This document shows, in pieces, positions 34,235 to 46,549 of a stretch of 64,000 nt of DNA (position 1 is the first letter of the stretch; every line of letters begins with the position of its first letter). The DNA lies in contig CM066729.1 of NCBI GenBank assembly GCA_033961575.1, positions 97,095,001-97,159,000 of the forward strand, in the 5' to 3' direction. Under the pieces are notes generated by a model. That model had not been told where the DNA came from. It searched no databases and saw nothing but the letters and a program-made list of their open reading frames with translations. The translations under genes were made by a program, and so were the position numbers. The DNA comes from Aselliscus stoliczkanus. Lineage: Eukaryota; Chordata; Mammalia; Chiroptera; Hipposideridae.

Positions 34235-35910
34235 GTGAGTTGGTTTGATTTTACTGATGTTTACCAGTTCTTTTAGGGAATTTATCTACATATTTCATTT
34301 TTAATTGAACTAGATTATTAAAATGTGTTCAGCATTGAGCAAAACATTGCATATGTAAACATTGAAACATGTACATTTAAATGACTTAAGAGTTCACACA
34401 GCAGCTATGAATTCTCTGTGGATAAGTAAGAACGTAATTATTAAATAGAAGAAAAATATGACTGAAGACAATAGTGTAAATTGAATTCTTATCCTATGAG
34501 AATTTTAATGGTTTAATCACTGACTTTGTCAGCATAAATATGAAAGACTATTAGTGGTGCTTTTTATATTTGCTAGTTTGAATTTGAAACTTTCTCAATT
34601 TATGTTAGTCCCTAGTTCTAAGAAAAATGTTTTAAACTTAGCATTGGTTCCATTAATTTGAGAGGAAATACCTTTAGTAAATCATCAGCTAAAGAAATCA
34701 ATATATTCAAAAGTTATTTGGGGCTTTGGTTAAACAAACAGTCCAAAGAAATTAAACTATTTGGTTAAAATTTATGACCAAAAGTGTGTTCAACTGACCT
34801 AACATTCATTTCTTCTTTCATAGAAGCTACGTGTGCATGTGTGTGTATACATGTGTGTAGGGGACTGTTGGGGGGACATTCCTGGTTAATAAGAGTTTGA
34901 ATCACCAAACACAGACATATTGAGGGCAAATTAAATGTCTAATACTAAGTTCTTCTAAAAGAGTTAGTAGCTAGTTGTAGACCACCTTATCTCCCCTCAG
35001 TGTGTTATATTGTCCAAAGAATTGAGTTAAACATATTACATAAATATATAACAAAATTATAAGTAGATTGTATACTCCTGAGATTGTAGCTGGATTTTCT
35101 GTTTTTATAACTCAGAGTATAAAATATTAATGTAGCACACTATATTCAAACCATTCTATTTAAAATGTAATTCCACATTTGTGATTACTTTGAGTTTACT
35201 TTTGCACTTTGGTATGGCAAGTAATTTTTACCCAATAGGATTTGGGCAGGGAGTGATGCTATTTAAATTCTAGAAACTGTTTTTTCTCCCAGAACAAAGA
35301 CCATGCAGGCATGAACATATACATTTTTGCATATAATTTCAGGAGTATGAGAGATGCCCTAAAGTTGATTTATGGACACCATATTTAGTCAATGATGAAT
35401 CAGAGAAAAGGCGAGTCAAAATTAGAAAAAATTAAATCAGTCTGCTTTTTTTTTTTTTTCTGTAGAAAATAGAGGAGTAAAACCTTTCTGGATTAGTCAA
35501 GACTGAAATTGGAATTCAGGCATCAACAATCACCAAATCCAACTTTTTCACTTTCTAATTGTTTGAAGACTCAAACATGGATAGAGATGATTTGGTCATG
35601 GTCCATTAAGATATTCAAATTAATTTTCATTTTGCCCCAACATAAGTGTACTATCCAGTTGGCCTCTACTGATTGACAAGCAATTTTCCCTAGAAATGAA
35701 TTATCTTCATGTTAATTTTTAATGTATGCTTTACAGATTTTTTCTTTCTGTTTAATATATGTTTGCTGGTTTCCTTTTTTAAAGTATTAACAGTAACATT
35801 TGAATTAAACTGTCTGCTTTCCAAAGTATCTTATATTTATAGATATAAAGATATTTACAGGTAATATCTGAAAATATTACTGCTACTTCATGATATAAAG
35901 AAACACCCTT
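34235..35910. other. Unique AT-rich DNA, nothing recognised
   Basis: No exon or repeat recognised apart from short TG-rich stretches near 34830-34860. Confidence 0.4.
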
Positions 35911-36040
35911 GGGCCCGCTGAGTGGCACTGTGGTTAATTAAGCCTTGGGAAGCTGCCTTGGGAAGCCAGCAGCCCCGGTTCGAATCCCACATATGAGGAC
36001 CAGTGACACTGCCCTCAAAAAACAAACAAACAAAAAAAAT
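35911..36040 (+). mobile_element. Lineage-specific SINE with a small internal duplication
   Basis: GGGCCCGCTGAGTGGCACTG head, a box-B-like GGTTCGAATCCC, CACTGCCCTC and an A-rich tail with CAAA units. CCTTGGGAAGC occurs twice in a row (about 35943 and 35956), a small internal duplication. CACCCTT at 35904-35910 and 36041-36047 is the core of the target-site duplication. Confidence 0.85.
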
Positions 36041-36639
36041 CACCCTTAATGTTCACTGAGTCAAACCTTACATTTACATATTTTCAATATCTATGAGGTC
36101 ATGGGCCACTTAATTTTTGAAATATGGTTAAGTAGACTTAGTAAGGATAAAGATCACAACTTTTTAGGGAGAAATATTTAATCAATTTCTGAATTTTAAA
36201 ATTCAAAATGAAACACCTTGGAAGGGAAGTGCAGCAAATGCCTTCACCCTAGCTTCTTAGAAAGTTATAATAATTTATGGACTTAATGAAAATAATTTAA
36301 ATCAAAGCAGGACCAAGGAAACCTCTTTAGTTTGTCAATATATTTTAAAGTGGCAAGAATATTAGTAATTGAATCATTCAGTAATACTGTGTTTGAAGAA
36401 AATACCATATGGGTTCAGTTCAGACTTTCCAAATTAATGATAAGAAAAGAGAGTAAATGGGTGAATATTACCTGGAATATTTTGGGTAATGGATAAAGTT
36501 AGTAGTTAATACCAGGAAGGAAATATGGATATTAACCATATGTGAATAGACAACAAAAATATCGTAGTTCAGCTTCTGCTGACTAAAATGGAATACATCT
36601 GCATTATAGAAGGCCCTAATAAGTTATGCATATCACTGT

Positions 36640-37048
36640 TTTCTTTTTCTTGAAGATTTTATTGGGGAATTGGGGAAGGGGAACAGACAAGTTGCTGCCC
36701 TTTTGCTCCCCAGTCTAGCTGTGGAGGATGTTGCTTCACTGGCTCATGTTGGTATCATCATTCCGCTCTTCTGGAGTTAGGCAGATCAGTCGCCCACCTT
36801 TGGATGAATCACAGAGGCTCTTGGAAGCTCACATTGGCTGCCGGCCACTCACTGTAGAGTATGGCAGCCCACTGCAGCAGAGGCTGCAGTCAGCACCATC
36901 TCTGGCGACTCACAGCAGCCCAGCCCCAGGTGCAGCTGTTGTTCACCATCTTAGCTGTAGAGGGTGCAGAATTACTGGCTCAGGGCCCTGCTGCTCAGAG
37001 CTGGCATCCAAAGCCAGCTCTTAACCAACATGCCACTCAGCTGACCCC
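36640..37048 (-). mobile_element. Long-form SINE, antisense
   Basis: The left side (TGAAGATTTTATTGGGGAATTGGGG, then GGAACAGACAAGTTGCTGCC) is the 3' tail and the right side (AAAGCCAGCTCTTAACC, ending TCAGCTGACCCC) the tRNA-like head. On the minus strand an AATAAAATC signal closes the body. Between them lies a body rich in GGCTGC and CAGC units shared with the copy at 52601-53067. The box-B region and part of the head are lost. The open frames on the plus strand here are repeat-derived. Confidence 0.78.
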
Positions 37049-37509
37049 TTCTTTTCTTTTTTAAGCAATCCTGGATGACTGAGTTTCTATTACCATTTTT
37101 TTAAAATGCTCCATAATAAAAATGACTGTATCCCAAATATAACTGTAGCATCCTCTCCTGGGTTTTGTGCCATGTAAATACTTATTTATATCAAAAGTAA
37201 ATAGTTCTCCTTTTGATGATGGTTTCTGCTGTAGCGTTTTCAGATCATTGTCAATCTGTTGAAACTAAATAATTTGGGTTTTGTTTTTTTTTTAATTATT
37301 GCAGTCAGTTAAATCTAGATCTGGCAAATATATGTACTAGATTAGTATTATTAATAAAACAGATAAAATTGAACTTAAAAACTAATACAAATGATCATCT
37401 CTCTGCTTTCTTATTTATCTGCTTATTTTTTCCCCAAAAAGCGTACTTGTTAAGTTCTATTGTGAAATGCATGATGTTACATCACTAGATTTAAAATTAA
37501 GTTTGCTAT
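37049..37509. other. Unique DNA, nothing recognised
   Basis: No exon or repeat recognised. Confidence 0.4.
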
Positions 37510-37634
37510 GGGCCGGCCAAGTGGCACAGTGGTTAGGTGGTTAAGAGCTGGCTTAGGACGCCAACGGCCTGGGTTCAGATCCCACATATGAGAGCCAGTA
37601 ACACTGCCCTCTAAAAAAATAAAAAATAAAAAAT
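37510..37634 (+). mobile_element. Lineage-specific SINE with doubled GGTTA motif
   Basis: GGGCCGGCCAAGTGGCACAG head, GGTTAGGTGGTTAAGAGCTGG (GGTTA repeated), GGTTCAGATCCC, CACTGCCCTCT and an A-rich tail. Target-site duplication AAGTTTGCTATG at 37499-37510 and AAGTTTGTTATG at 37635-37646, one mismatch. Confidence 0.88.
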
Positions 37635-37794
37635 AAGTTTGTTATGATTGAAGTTGAATGAATTTACCTTATTAGGTTATATTGGGTCTTATTGGATCTC
37701 TCCAAAATGCAGATAATATTGCATTAATTAATTAATGTAATTAATGTTTTTGTAGTTGATGCAAACTCCATGATTAAAGTTCACGGTTAACTAC

Positions 37795-38037
37795 AGGAAT
37801 TCATTTTGATTGTCATTCATATAAAAAAATAAATATGGGGATTAAGTATGTTTATATGTACCTGATAGTTCATTTTAACAACTTCAATTGAAATTTATGT
37901 TAGTATTACAGGTATCCATAGGAATTCATTTTGATTGCTATTTATATAAAAATTAAACATTATGGGGATTAATTAAGTTCATATGTACCTGATGATCCAT
38001 TTTAGCAACTTCAATAAAATTTATGTTAGCATTCTAG
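37795..38037. repeat. Diverged tandem duplication, about 125-bp unit
   Basis: AGGAATTCATTTTGATTG begins at 37795 and again at 37920. Both units continue with a TATATAAA stretch, GGGGATTAA, ATATGTACCTGAT, an AACTTCAAT segment and ATGTTAG. The units differ by many substitutions and small gaps, so the duplication is old. Confidence 0.85.
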
Positions 38038-41000
38038 TCTACTCCTTTTTCACCATTACTAAAAATTTACTGTAAAAAATTTGAAGGAAACTTATAATGA
38101 GTAATAAATGATCTCTCATGGGTTTTGCTTGTATCAGAAACATTACTAAGGCATTATTTTTCTATATACAAAACTAATATCGCTTGATAAATTAACTGAA
38201 ATTTAAATGGATGAAATATTTAGATAGTTTACTAATTTGTTAATGTTAAGTTTTCAAACAGTTGACAATGTATTTTTAGTGAATTAGCTCTCCTAACACC
38301 ACATATTTCTGTCCAAAAAAAGAACAAGAAAATTTTCTTGCAAAGACATCATAATACATGTCCTATGAAATAACGTGTTAGAAATTCACAAAGAATTTTG
38401 ATACAATCTTGGCAATTTCACCATTTAATTGACCAACATTAAATATATAAAAGATCATCTTGGTGATAAATTTGTGTTTGACTTTGGCCTTCCATACTCT
38501 ATTACATACTTTTCTTTGGCTGAAATTTTCTGACAAACAGAAATTTATGGTGGAAATGACCTCTCAACTTTATTTATGAAACCAGTCACAGCACACAGCA
38601 GTAGATCACAGGATGACATATGATTACTATTTCCTGAAATAGGTACAGTATCATGCAGTGCAGTGAACCATGTTTGATGCTGAAAGTCCACATGCCCTGG
38701 ACTGCACCATGGATAGCCCCCTCAGTTAGGTATTAAATGGAAATTTGGCAGAGCCAATTAACCACAAAAATCCCGGAGTTTCACTAGAACTGTGCTTTTT
38801 CACATAAAAAAATGCAGAAAAAAAATGAGTTTCTTTTTTCAATTTTGCTTTATCCCTTTTGGAGACTCAACCTAAATTTTCTAGTTTGATGTAACAATAA
38901 TTTTCCGCTTACATAAGTTGTCTCCAATTGATTTGAAGTCTTCGCAATCTCTTATACACATTCATTATTTTTTTCTATTTCACTATTTATAGATGACATA
39001 CCACTATATAATTTTGATTCACAATTCAGTATTAATTTCCTAAGATCTATATTACAGAGTAAATTTACATAAACTAAATTTTAATTTTGGTAATACCATG
39101 TTAAAATAAACCTGGTTCCATTTGTTATGCATTTCATAACTAAAAGCTGAGTATTTCAACTAATATTTATGGCAAGAAGGAATAATAAATGTCATCAAAT
39201 CACTTTAAGTTCTAGTCTTTCATAACATTAAATGTAAACTTATCTCATATAATTTACTTGACATGAGATATTTTCATGTAAAATTGCACAAATTTAGTCT
39301 CTTGATATACCATGCAATATATGAAATTTATAACATGATCTGAAGTACTTAATTTTCTGTAATGAGTATTTCGGGTTTTATAATCAAGCTCTAAATCACA
39401 AATAGTTTCTTTCTTATTGAGTTTTTTGACAGATTATTACTGATGACTATAGCTATTCCCCATATTCATTAATTTTCACTGTATTTAGAGAGAGTCTATG
39501 CCAAGCCTAGCTTTTTTTTTTTCTTCAATAAAGATAGTAAAAAGCCTTGTGGCATAAGCACACTTATCACCAAAATGACCTTTGAATGCCAAAAGAATAT
39601 ATTATTAGCAACAAAAATGTAAGCAATAAAAACTGAAGAAAATGCGAGGCAGTAGGCATAAGGGATGGACTTGCTTTTTTCTGGTATTTCTGATTACATT
39701 ACAGCATTTATAGTTGAAGTTCATCTCTTTTTCTTAGAAATGATGATCTAATCATATACATCATTTTTATGAAACTTCATCCATGGTGCCAGTTTTATAC
39801 TTTTCAGTGTCAGGTTTGTGTGCTACAAGTAGAAGGGAATCACAATGAAACAAAATTATCGCTGCAAGAAAGACAAGGATATGAAATGTCCAGGCACAGT
39901 GTGTTTGCTCATAGATGATCATACTGACACTAAGTATCATAATTCACTCTAGTCATATATGTGTTCCCAGGAGAATGTGTCTGAAACACTTGATACCACA
40001 TACTGATGTAATAAATTAGATACTGGGAATGCAATCTCAAACATTTTTATAACTTTGTTATTGTTAAACTGAATTTCTTCAAATGTGTCAAAGTCTCTAT
40101 TTTACTTATTCTCAATCTGCTTCAAGGTATCTGAGCACATCAGAAAGGAAAAACCCATTGGAGGGTGTTTTTGTTTGTTTTTTGCTTTGATTTGGTCTTT
40201 TTCTTGAAATGGATATCATCTTGTTGCAGTATGAAAGCTTCAGTGAACATGTGGGGATGTTTAACTACCACATTGTATATTTCTTTAAAAAATGAGAAAT
40301 AAATTTGACAAGTTAAAAATAACCAATTTAGTAGTCTTTTCAAATAGCATGTTGTTGCTTTGTTTTAGTCGCATCTTATTACTATTTAATTGAACTGAAT
40401 CTTCATTGAGACTATGTATCCCTCAACTCAGAAAAGCATTTACCTAGTCTTACATTTGTTCTCTTGGATATATTTAAACCTAAATATTATTTGAACATCA
40501 AGACAGAGAAAGTCATAGTATGCTTGGACAGATGATCTTAAATGATATATACAAAGAAATAATAGTCAGTATTCAAATTTTTGTGTTTTCTGCTGTGCTA
40601 TTGAGAGAGAGAGAGAGAGAGAGAGAATATGTGTGTATGTGGAATGTTTTTCATACTAGAGTTGGAAATGATTTTAGGGGAAAAAAAGTGGCCAAGTAAA
40701 TTTTACTTATGTTTAAGTGATATCTTATGACAATCGTGCATGACATAATTCATGGGCTACTATATTCAGATGGAACATTTTGACCTCTGACATTTGTCAT
40801 TGAGCATCCTGACAAGAAGTAGCCATTTGTAAAAAGATAGAGATTAATAGCTGAGTTTACCTATGGAGGCCATATGTATAAAGCTTAAGGTTGGGAAATA
40901 AAGTCAGTTGTCTCCTAGGGGTTATTAATTCTAACCATGTAGAAATGACATTTGTCCTCAGGAGATCAAGAAATGACCCTGAGATGGTAGGAATCATCCT

Positions 41001-41179
41001 TGTGCTTTGTCTCTCTTCTGGCATCTTCCTTCTCACCTCTGACATTTTATGTCTACAGACAAATAGAATTCAAACCCAATGATTTCCATTATGCTGCCTC
41101 CCTGCAGTCTTCATCTAGTTATTGTTGAATACAATGGTTACCTGTCCAAACCACTTTGTCTACAGTACATTCATTTGCT
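38038..41179. other. Unique AT-rich DNA with a GA run
   Basis: No exon or interspersed repeat recognised. (GA)n at 40603-40626. The part 38600-38770 is less AT-rich and non-repetitive. Confidence 0.42.
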
Positions 41180-41700
41180 TTAGTCTTTCATCATTCTTAC
41201 TTGTAATATGCAGCAACCTGCCACCCATCTTATTTAACTTCAACCCATTCTCCAAACAACATCTCAGGTACTCTCATTAAGTTATGCATCTGATCAGTTA
41301 TGCATCATTAAGTTATGCATCTGTTTAAAAATATCTACTGGTTTCTCAGACCTCAAGGATTACAATTTACCATTCACAGCATGGCTACAACATCCTTTAT
41401 GATCTGATTCATGTTTAAATCTACATCCTCACTTTCCACTCTTACCTTCAATCCAAGCTCCAACAGTAGTACACTGGTGAAAGCCCTCTACCCAATTTTG
41501 TTTCTTACTTCTGGGGCTTTTCATATGCTCATGCTTTCTAGAAAATCTTGCTCATGCCCCCAGACATCAGAGGACTCGACCCAAACATCTCTTCCTGTAG
41601 AAAGTCTCATTTCCAGCCTTGTCCCTCCTTTTAGGAAACCCACACTGCTGAGTAGCTTCCTTTAATACTTTAAAAACAATTTATCTGCCCCCAAACCCTG
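41180..41700 (+). mobile_element. L2 LINE fragment, sense
   Basis: TTTATGATCTGATTCATGTT, CACTCTTACCTTC, TTTCTTACTTCTGGGGC, a stretch like AAACATCTCTTCCTGTAG and CAGCCTTGTCCCTCC follow the L2 3' half. The 3' end continues after the LINE-1 insertion, at about 41946-42000 (CTTGAGAGCAGGATCA, CCCAATAGGATAGTA). Confidence 0.5.
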
Positions 41701-41703
41701 CTT

Positions 41704-41945
41704 TTCTTTTTTTAATTGAGGTGTAATTGACATATAACAGTTTTGTGTATGTTTAAGATGTACACATTAATTTGATTTGATACATTTATATATTACAATA
41801 TGATTACTACCTTAGCATCATTAGCTAACATCATCCTGTCACATAATTATCACTTCCTTTTGTGGTGAGAACCTTTAGGATCTAGTCTCTTAGCAACTTT
41901 GAAGTATATAATACAGTATTGTTAACTATAATCATATTCAAAACT
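41704..41945 (-). mobile_element. LINE-1 3' UTR fragment inserted in L2
   Basis: TTTTTTTAATTGAGGTGTAA, TTGACATATAACAG, GTACACATTAATTTG, ATTACTACCTTAGCATCATT and TTAACTATAATCATATTC are a reversed LINE-1 (L1M-type) 3' UTR. It splits an L2 copy, so it is the younger of the two. Confidence 0.6.
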
Positions 41946-42000
41946 TCTTGAGAGCAGGATCATTTTTTTTTGTACTTCCCAATAGGATAGTAAATACTAT

Positions 42001-44354
42001 AATAGAAAGGCTCAGAAAATATTAAAAACCCAAATCAAGCAATGGGAGAACATTGCTGACTTCCCTAGTGGGGAAATCTTATGAACTCTAGAGAGTTCAT
42101 AATGTAAATGTAACAATCACCCAAAAAAGAAAATTTCAGGTTGACTAGTTGAGAAGTCCTGCTCTATCATGAAAGGCCTGATAATAATCAAATATCAGCT
42201 GGAAAAAAATATATAGATAAAAAGTCATTGTTGAACAATGTCAAAATCATTTGGAAGCACAAAACAGAAATGGTAAATGTTACATATATAGATCATAGTA
42301 ATTAGTAATTTTTTTTTTCTTGTATGGCAGCGTAGATGACAGGCTCTTCATTTGCGACCATTTACATGATACAAAGAATTTGGGAGTGTTTTTTTGTTTT
42401 TGTTTTTGTTTTCAAATTTTTTTCTCTTCAAAAAAGTACATTTTAGAGATACACACTATTCTTTGCAATTTCTTGCTGACAATAAAAGATTAATTGTGAT
42501 TTGACAATTCTAGGTCCTAACCTTGTGAGATGCTGTGAAGATGAGGTGGACCCCTAGGCTCCAAATGGCTGGCTTACTGCCGCTACCTACTGGTGTAACT
42601 GGCAAACGCCTCTGAGTCTTGACATTTCTTCCCTATGGATCCAGGAAGCCTCTATCAATCACCTAACATGAACAGAAAAAATAAAAAGTACTTGCTCTTT
42701 CTGAAGAGACAAGTAGCATTCTATTTAACATAGGTAAAGAAAGTATATTATTCTTACGTGAGTATTTTACAGTGCATTAATGTGTGTACATTTTTTACCT
42801 ATCAAATGATTAATGAGAGATTCCATGGTAGTTAATTCTGTGATCAAATATGTTTTAAAATTTGCAGTGGACAGGGGACATTTACTGGAAACTTTATATT
42901 GAAGATATAGCCCTTGACTCTTATTTTTCACAAAAAATCTAGAACAGAAAGAACAAGCATTTCTATCTACAAATTACAGCTCACAGACTGGTACAGCGCG
43001 AGTAAACTTAGGTGTTCTAAATCCTAATCCAGAAGCATTCCACTTCATGTCCTTTTGGCTTTATAGCGAGTTTTCATAGAAGATGTATTAAAATTCTTTG
43101 GAATGCTAATATTAATAATATAATATAACCAACAGGTATATTAATGGTCTATGCTTGATATCAAGTTCCTGTGTTTTGTGTCAAACAAATGTTTCAGTCA
43201 GGCAGGAAAACACATTTGTAAAAATATATTATTTAGTTATACTAAGAAATTACTGTGTGCTGTTTTCTTTTGCAGATGCTATGTTAATATAATCACATTT
43301 TATTTTAAAATTAAATTTAAGTAACTATATTATACAGTTTTAATTTAGCCCAAGACAGTGTTCATAACAGAAAAACATGGTTATGTAATTTTGAAGCAAT
43401 ATTATTTTAATATACTTAATGTAGTTAAGATCTTAAAATTTAACTTTATCCTCAAGCACCAGTTTACTTAGAGATAATACTAGAATACATTATCTGTAAA
43501 TTCACTAAAATATTTCAGTTGACAGGATTTTCTATTCAGGCTCATTATTACATAATAACTAAATAACAATGAATCAAACAACAATTGGATGATTGAATGA
43601 AACACTCGACGTCCGTTAAACTTCATAGATTCAAAACATAAGCCCCATGGACTACTTATGAAAGATGAGATTTAACAGAACCATGTATGCTTCCCTCATT
43701 TGTCATTCTGTCAGTGGCTTGAGGGCTCTGGAAAGCAACTTTTCAGAGCAAAAAAAAAATACTACTGTCTTTGCAAGTCTAATGGAAAATATAGACAAAG
43801 TTGCATCAAAAATATTGTTTTTAACTTTGTATCTTTAGATTTCATAGACACTAATTCATATCTGAATAAAAAATGCAAAGTTGAAGTGAATGAAGATGAG
43901 AGTGGATACGTGCTTTTTAATCTACATAGTTTTCTCTGAACGTACACAGATAAATGGATTGGACATTAGACTGAACATTAGTCAAAAAATCATCAAATTT
44001 TTTGATAAATATGTGCATAAAGTACTGCTTGCAAATTAAGTATTGGTTTATTTAGTTGAATATCTTCTGACATTAAGGCCTTTTTTTTCACATTACAGAA
44101 TATAAAACTTTCAGAAGAAAAAAATTTTTTTGGAATACAATATTCCCATTGAAATTAGGTTTCTTTTTTTAATTGTTAAAACTTAAAGTTGAATCTGAAA
44201 TTCTTTAACCAAAGTTATTAAATATCACACAGATATGATAACAGGTGTCCAGGTAGGCAAAACTGTACAGAGTTTTAAATTTCTTTTTATAGAATAAAAT
44301 AGCTTTAATTAAACTATAGGAACTTCATTCATTCTCTAAATATGAATGGAAATA
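42001..44354. other. Unique AT-rich DNA, nothing recognised
   Basis: No exon or repeat recognised. Overlapping open frames near 43700-43947 have no recognisable peptide. Confidence 0.4.
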
Positions 44355-44371
44355 TATCATTGGAACACTTT

Positions 44372-44617
44372 TGTTGTTTTTTTTTGTTTTTTTTTTGAGG
44401 GCAGTGTCACTGGCCCTCATGTGTGGGACTGAACCGGGGCCGCTGACTTCCCAAGCCAGCGCTTAACCACCGCGCCACTCGGCCGGCCCAAATTAGTAAT
44501 ATTAGTTTTATTTATTTATTTTTTGAGGGCAGTGTCACTGGCCCTCATATGTGGGACCAAACCGGGGCCGCTGGCTTCCCAAGCCAGCACTTAACCACCG
44601 CGCCACTCGGCCGGGCC
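44372..44617 (-). mobile_element. SINE dimer within one target-site duplication
   Basis: Two complete short-form SINEs in the same orientation: bodies about 44395-44489 and 44525-44617, each with its own A-rich tail on the minus strand, separated by about 35 bases (TTTATTTATTTATT-type tail plus ATTAGTAATATTAG). The pair is flanked by TATCATTGGAACACTTT (44355-44371) and TATCATTGGAACTCTTT (44618-44634), one mismatch, a single duplication around both. Confidence 0.88.
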
Positions 44618-44951
44618 TATCATTGGAACTCTTTAAGTTAAAACAACAGGCAGTGATTAAAGAGTTATAGGAGTGGTTAAGTAGGAAAAAAAATTTTGCA
44701 TAAAAAAGATTAATTTTTTTATAAAAGACAAAGATAACTAAAAGTCCATAAAGTAAGATAAACAATTTCCTCTTCAAAAAATAAAAGATACTGCAATGAG
44801 TATAGTTGTGGAAGCAGAAGTTGTTAAATGTTATGTGTGTAGAGCAAAGTAAGCTGATTATTAATTTTCTAAAGTTTAAAATGTCTCTTCTAAATTTGAT
44901 TCATTAAAATATGAATAATCTGACATAAAAACTATCAACAGAAATGGGAAG

Positions 44952-44993
44952 TAACTTTCCATTTAGTGACAATAACTTTCCATTTAGTGACAA
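44952..44993. repeat. Perfect 21-bp tandem duplication
   Basis: The unit TAACTTTCCATTTAGTGACA plus A occurs at 44952-44972 and 44973-44993 without mismatch, so it is recent or conserved. Confidence 0.95.
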
Positions 44994-45040
44994 GAATGGC
45001 AGTGTTTTACTATTTTATATATATATGTACACATTATTTA

Positions 45041-45108
45041 TACATATATGGAATAAAATATTTTGTATAATTAAGTATGTGTACATATATGGAATAAAAT
45101 ATTTTGTA
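45041..45108. repeat. Perfect 27-bp direct repeat
   Basis: TACATATATGGAATAAAATA followed by TTTTGTA occurs at 45041-45067 and 45082-45108, separated by 14 bases. Confidence 0.95.
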
Positions 45109-45234
45109 AAAGTCTGCTGAATGAATGAATAGATTTATATGACTTACTTCGTTGGAGTATGTTATAAAAATAATTATCTTCTCTTTTCACTGTGTGGATT
45201 ACATGCGATTTTATGCAATATGGTGGATGGGAAT

Positions 45235-45370
45235 CACATTTGACTGTGGTTGAGGAGACTGAAATTTGAGTTCTAACTGCCAGTAACTAGAAAACCAGTC
45301 AATTCTCTATGATGGTTGTTTTTTAATAATCAAAGTAAAAATATTGAACAACTAGATGCTTTATTTATAC
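45235..45370 (+). mobile_element. Possible MIR fragment
   Basis: GAAATTTGAGTTCTAACTGCC, TAACTAGAAAACCAGTCAA and ATGGTTGTTTTTTAATAATC faintly follow the MIR order (GGGTTCGAATCC..., CTTACTAGCTGTGTGACC). Weak. Confidence 0.25.
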
Positions 45371-46536
45371 ACTTTCATCAAATCTAAGACACATTTTTTT
45401 CCCACATATTAACATTTCTGAAATCAGATGACTTTTACGATCAAACTTCGTAGTAATGATTTTGGAGAGGGCTAATAAATAATATATCTCACATATGATG
45501 ATAAGTTAGATTTGATGAAATATGATATTTAAAAACTCCTACTGAAGTCCTCTGATTCCATACATTCAGGAAATAAAAGATAAAGGTTTACAGATATGGA
45601 TTACAATACTGAAAGATACTTTGATATGTAATTTTATGAACGCCAATGTAGGAATACATCATTTTGCATGAATCCACTAAAGAACCAGATTAATTCTTAA
45701 GGAATTATATAACGAAGAAGCCACATATTTTGATCTGCTTCAATACACATTATAAATCAAATTAGCATGCATGGTATACGCCACTGAATGCACACATTGA
45801 TTGGATAAATTGCAGGTTATATGAAATTCCTTGTATATTAGCTAACATCACTCTTCTGTCACTCAATAGAACAGATTTTGTTGAGAGAGCTGTAATTTGG
45901 TGTTGGTTAGGCTCTTTTGCTAAGGAAAGTCTTCAGGTTATATGAAATCTTTAAGGTTTTATCAGAAAACAAAACAAAGCAAAAAAGAACAGCAATAAAG
46001 AAGCCCAAAATCTTAACCATGTAATCGAGCCTGACTGAAAGCCAGAAAGAGCCCTGTAACAAAGCAGGAATCTCAGGTTCTATCGGTCACAGGCCTACTG
46101 AAAATTAAGCCCCTAATGGGAGATCTATCAGATCCAACATGGTTTGGCATTCAGTTTACCTCACTGCCAGAATTTCATTCAACTGTGTTTTTCTGCACTA
46201 TCAATGTAAACCAGCAAGCTTTTTCTTCTCTGTTTTTTTTTTTTTCCCCTGTGTCTTTTTGGTGCTTCTCCCCTTACCAACCAACGGACTTTCTATTTCA
46301 TGTTAGAACTTAATAAAATAGTTTAACTAGTTTACTCATTATTCTTCCTGTAGTTTGACAGAGCAGCAGTCAGTTATCTCCTTGGTTCAAATCTTCGACC
46401 AGGACCATCAAGAATGTGGCCAATCTGGGTATTTCTCTGAGCTGGCAGTCTGAACATGGCAAGCTTTCTGAGATTGGATCAAATACTATTGCGATGATAT
46501 GTGGGGTAATCTCAAAAACTGTTTACTTAATATTTT
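45371..46536. other. Unclassified DNA, possibly LTR-derived in its right half
   Basis: The left half is unique. From about 46010 to 46480 the composition is more balanced, with AATAAAA at about 46312 followed by a region containing GACAGAGCAGCAGTCAG. This recalls an LTR but no borders or duplications were found. Confidence 0.25.
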
Positions 46537-46549
46537 AAAATTATGTAAA

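Noticed and set aside
36728..37064. Two overlapping plus-strand open frames of 67-98 codons
   Set aside because: They lie entirely in the antisense of a long-form SINE.
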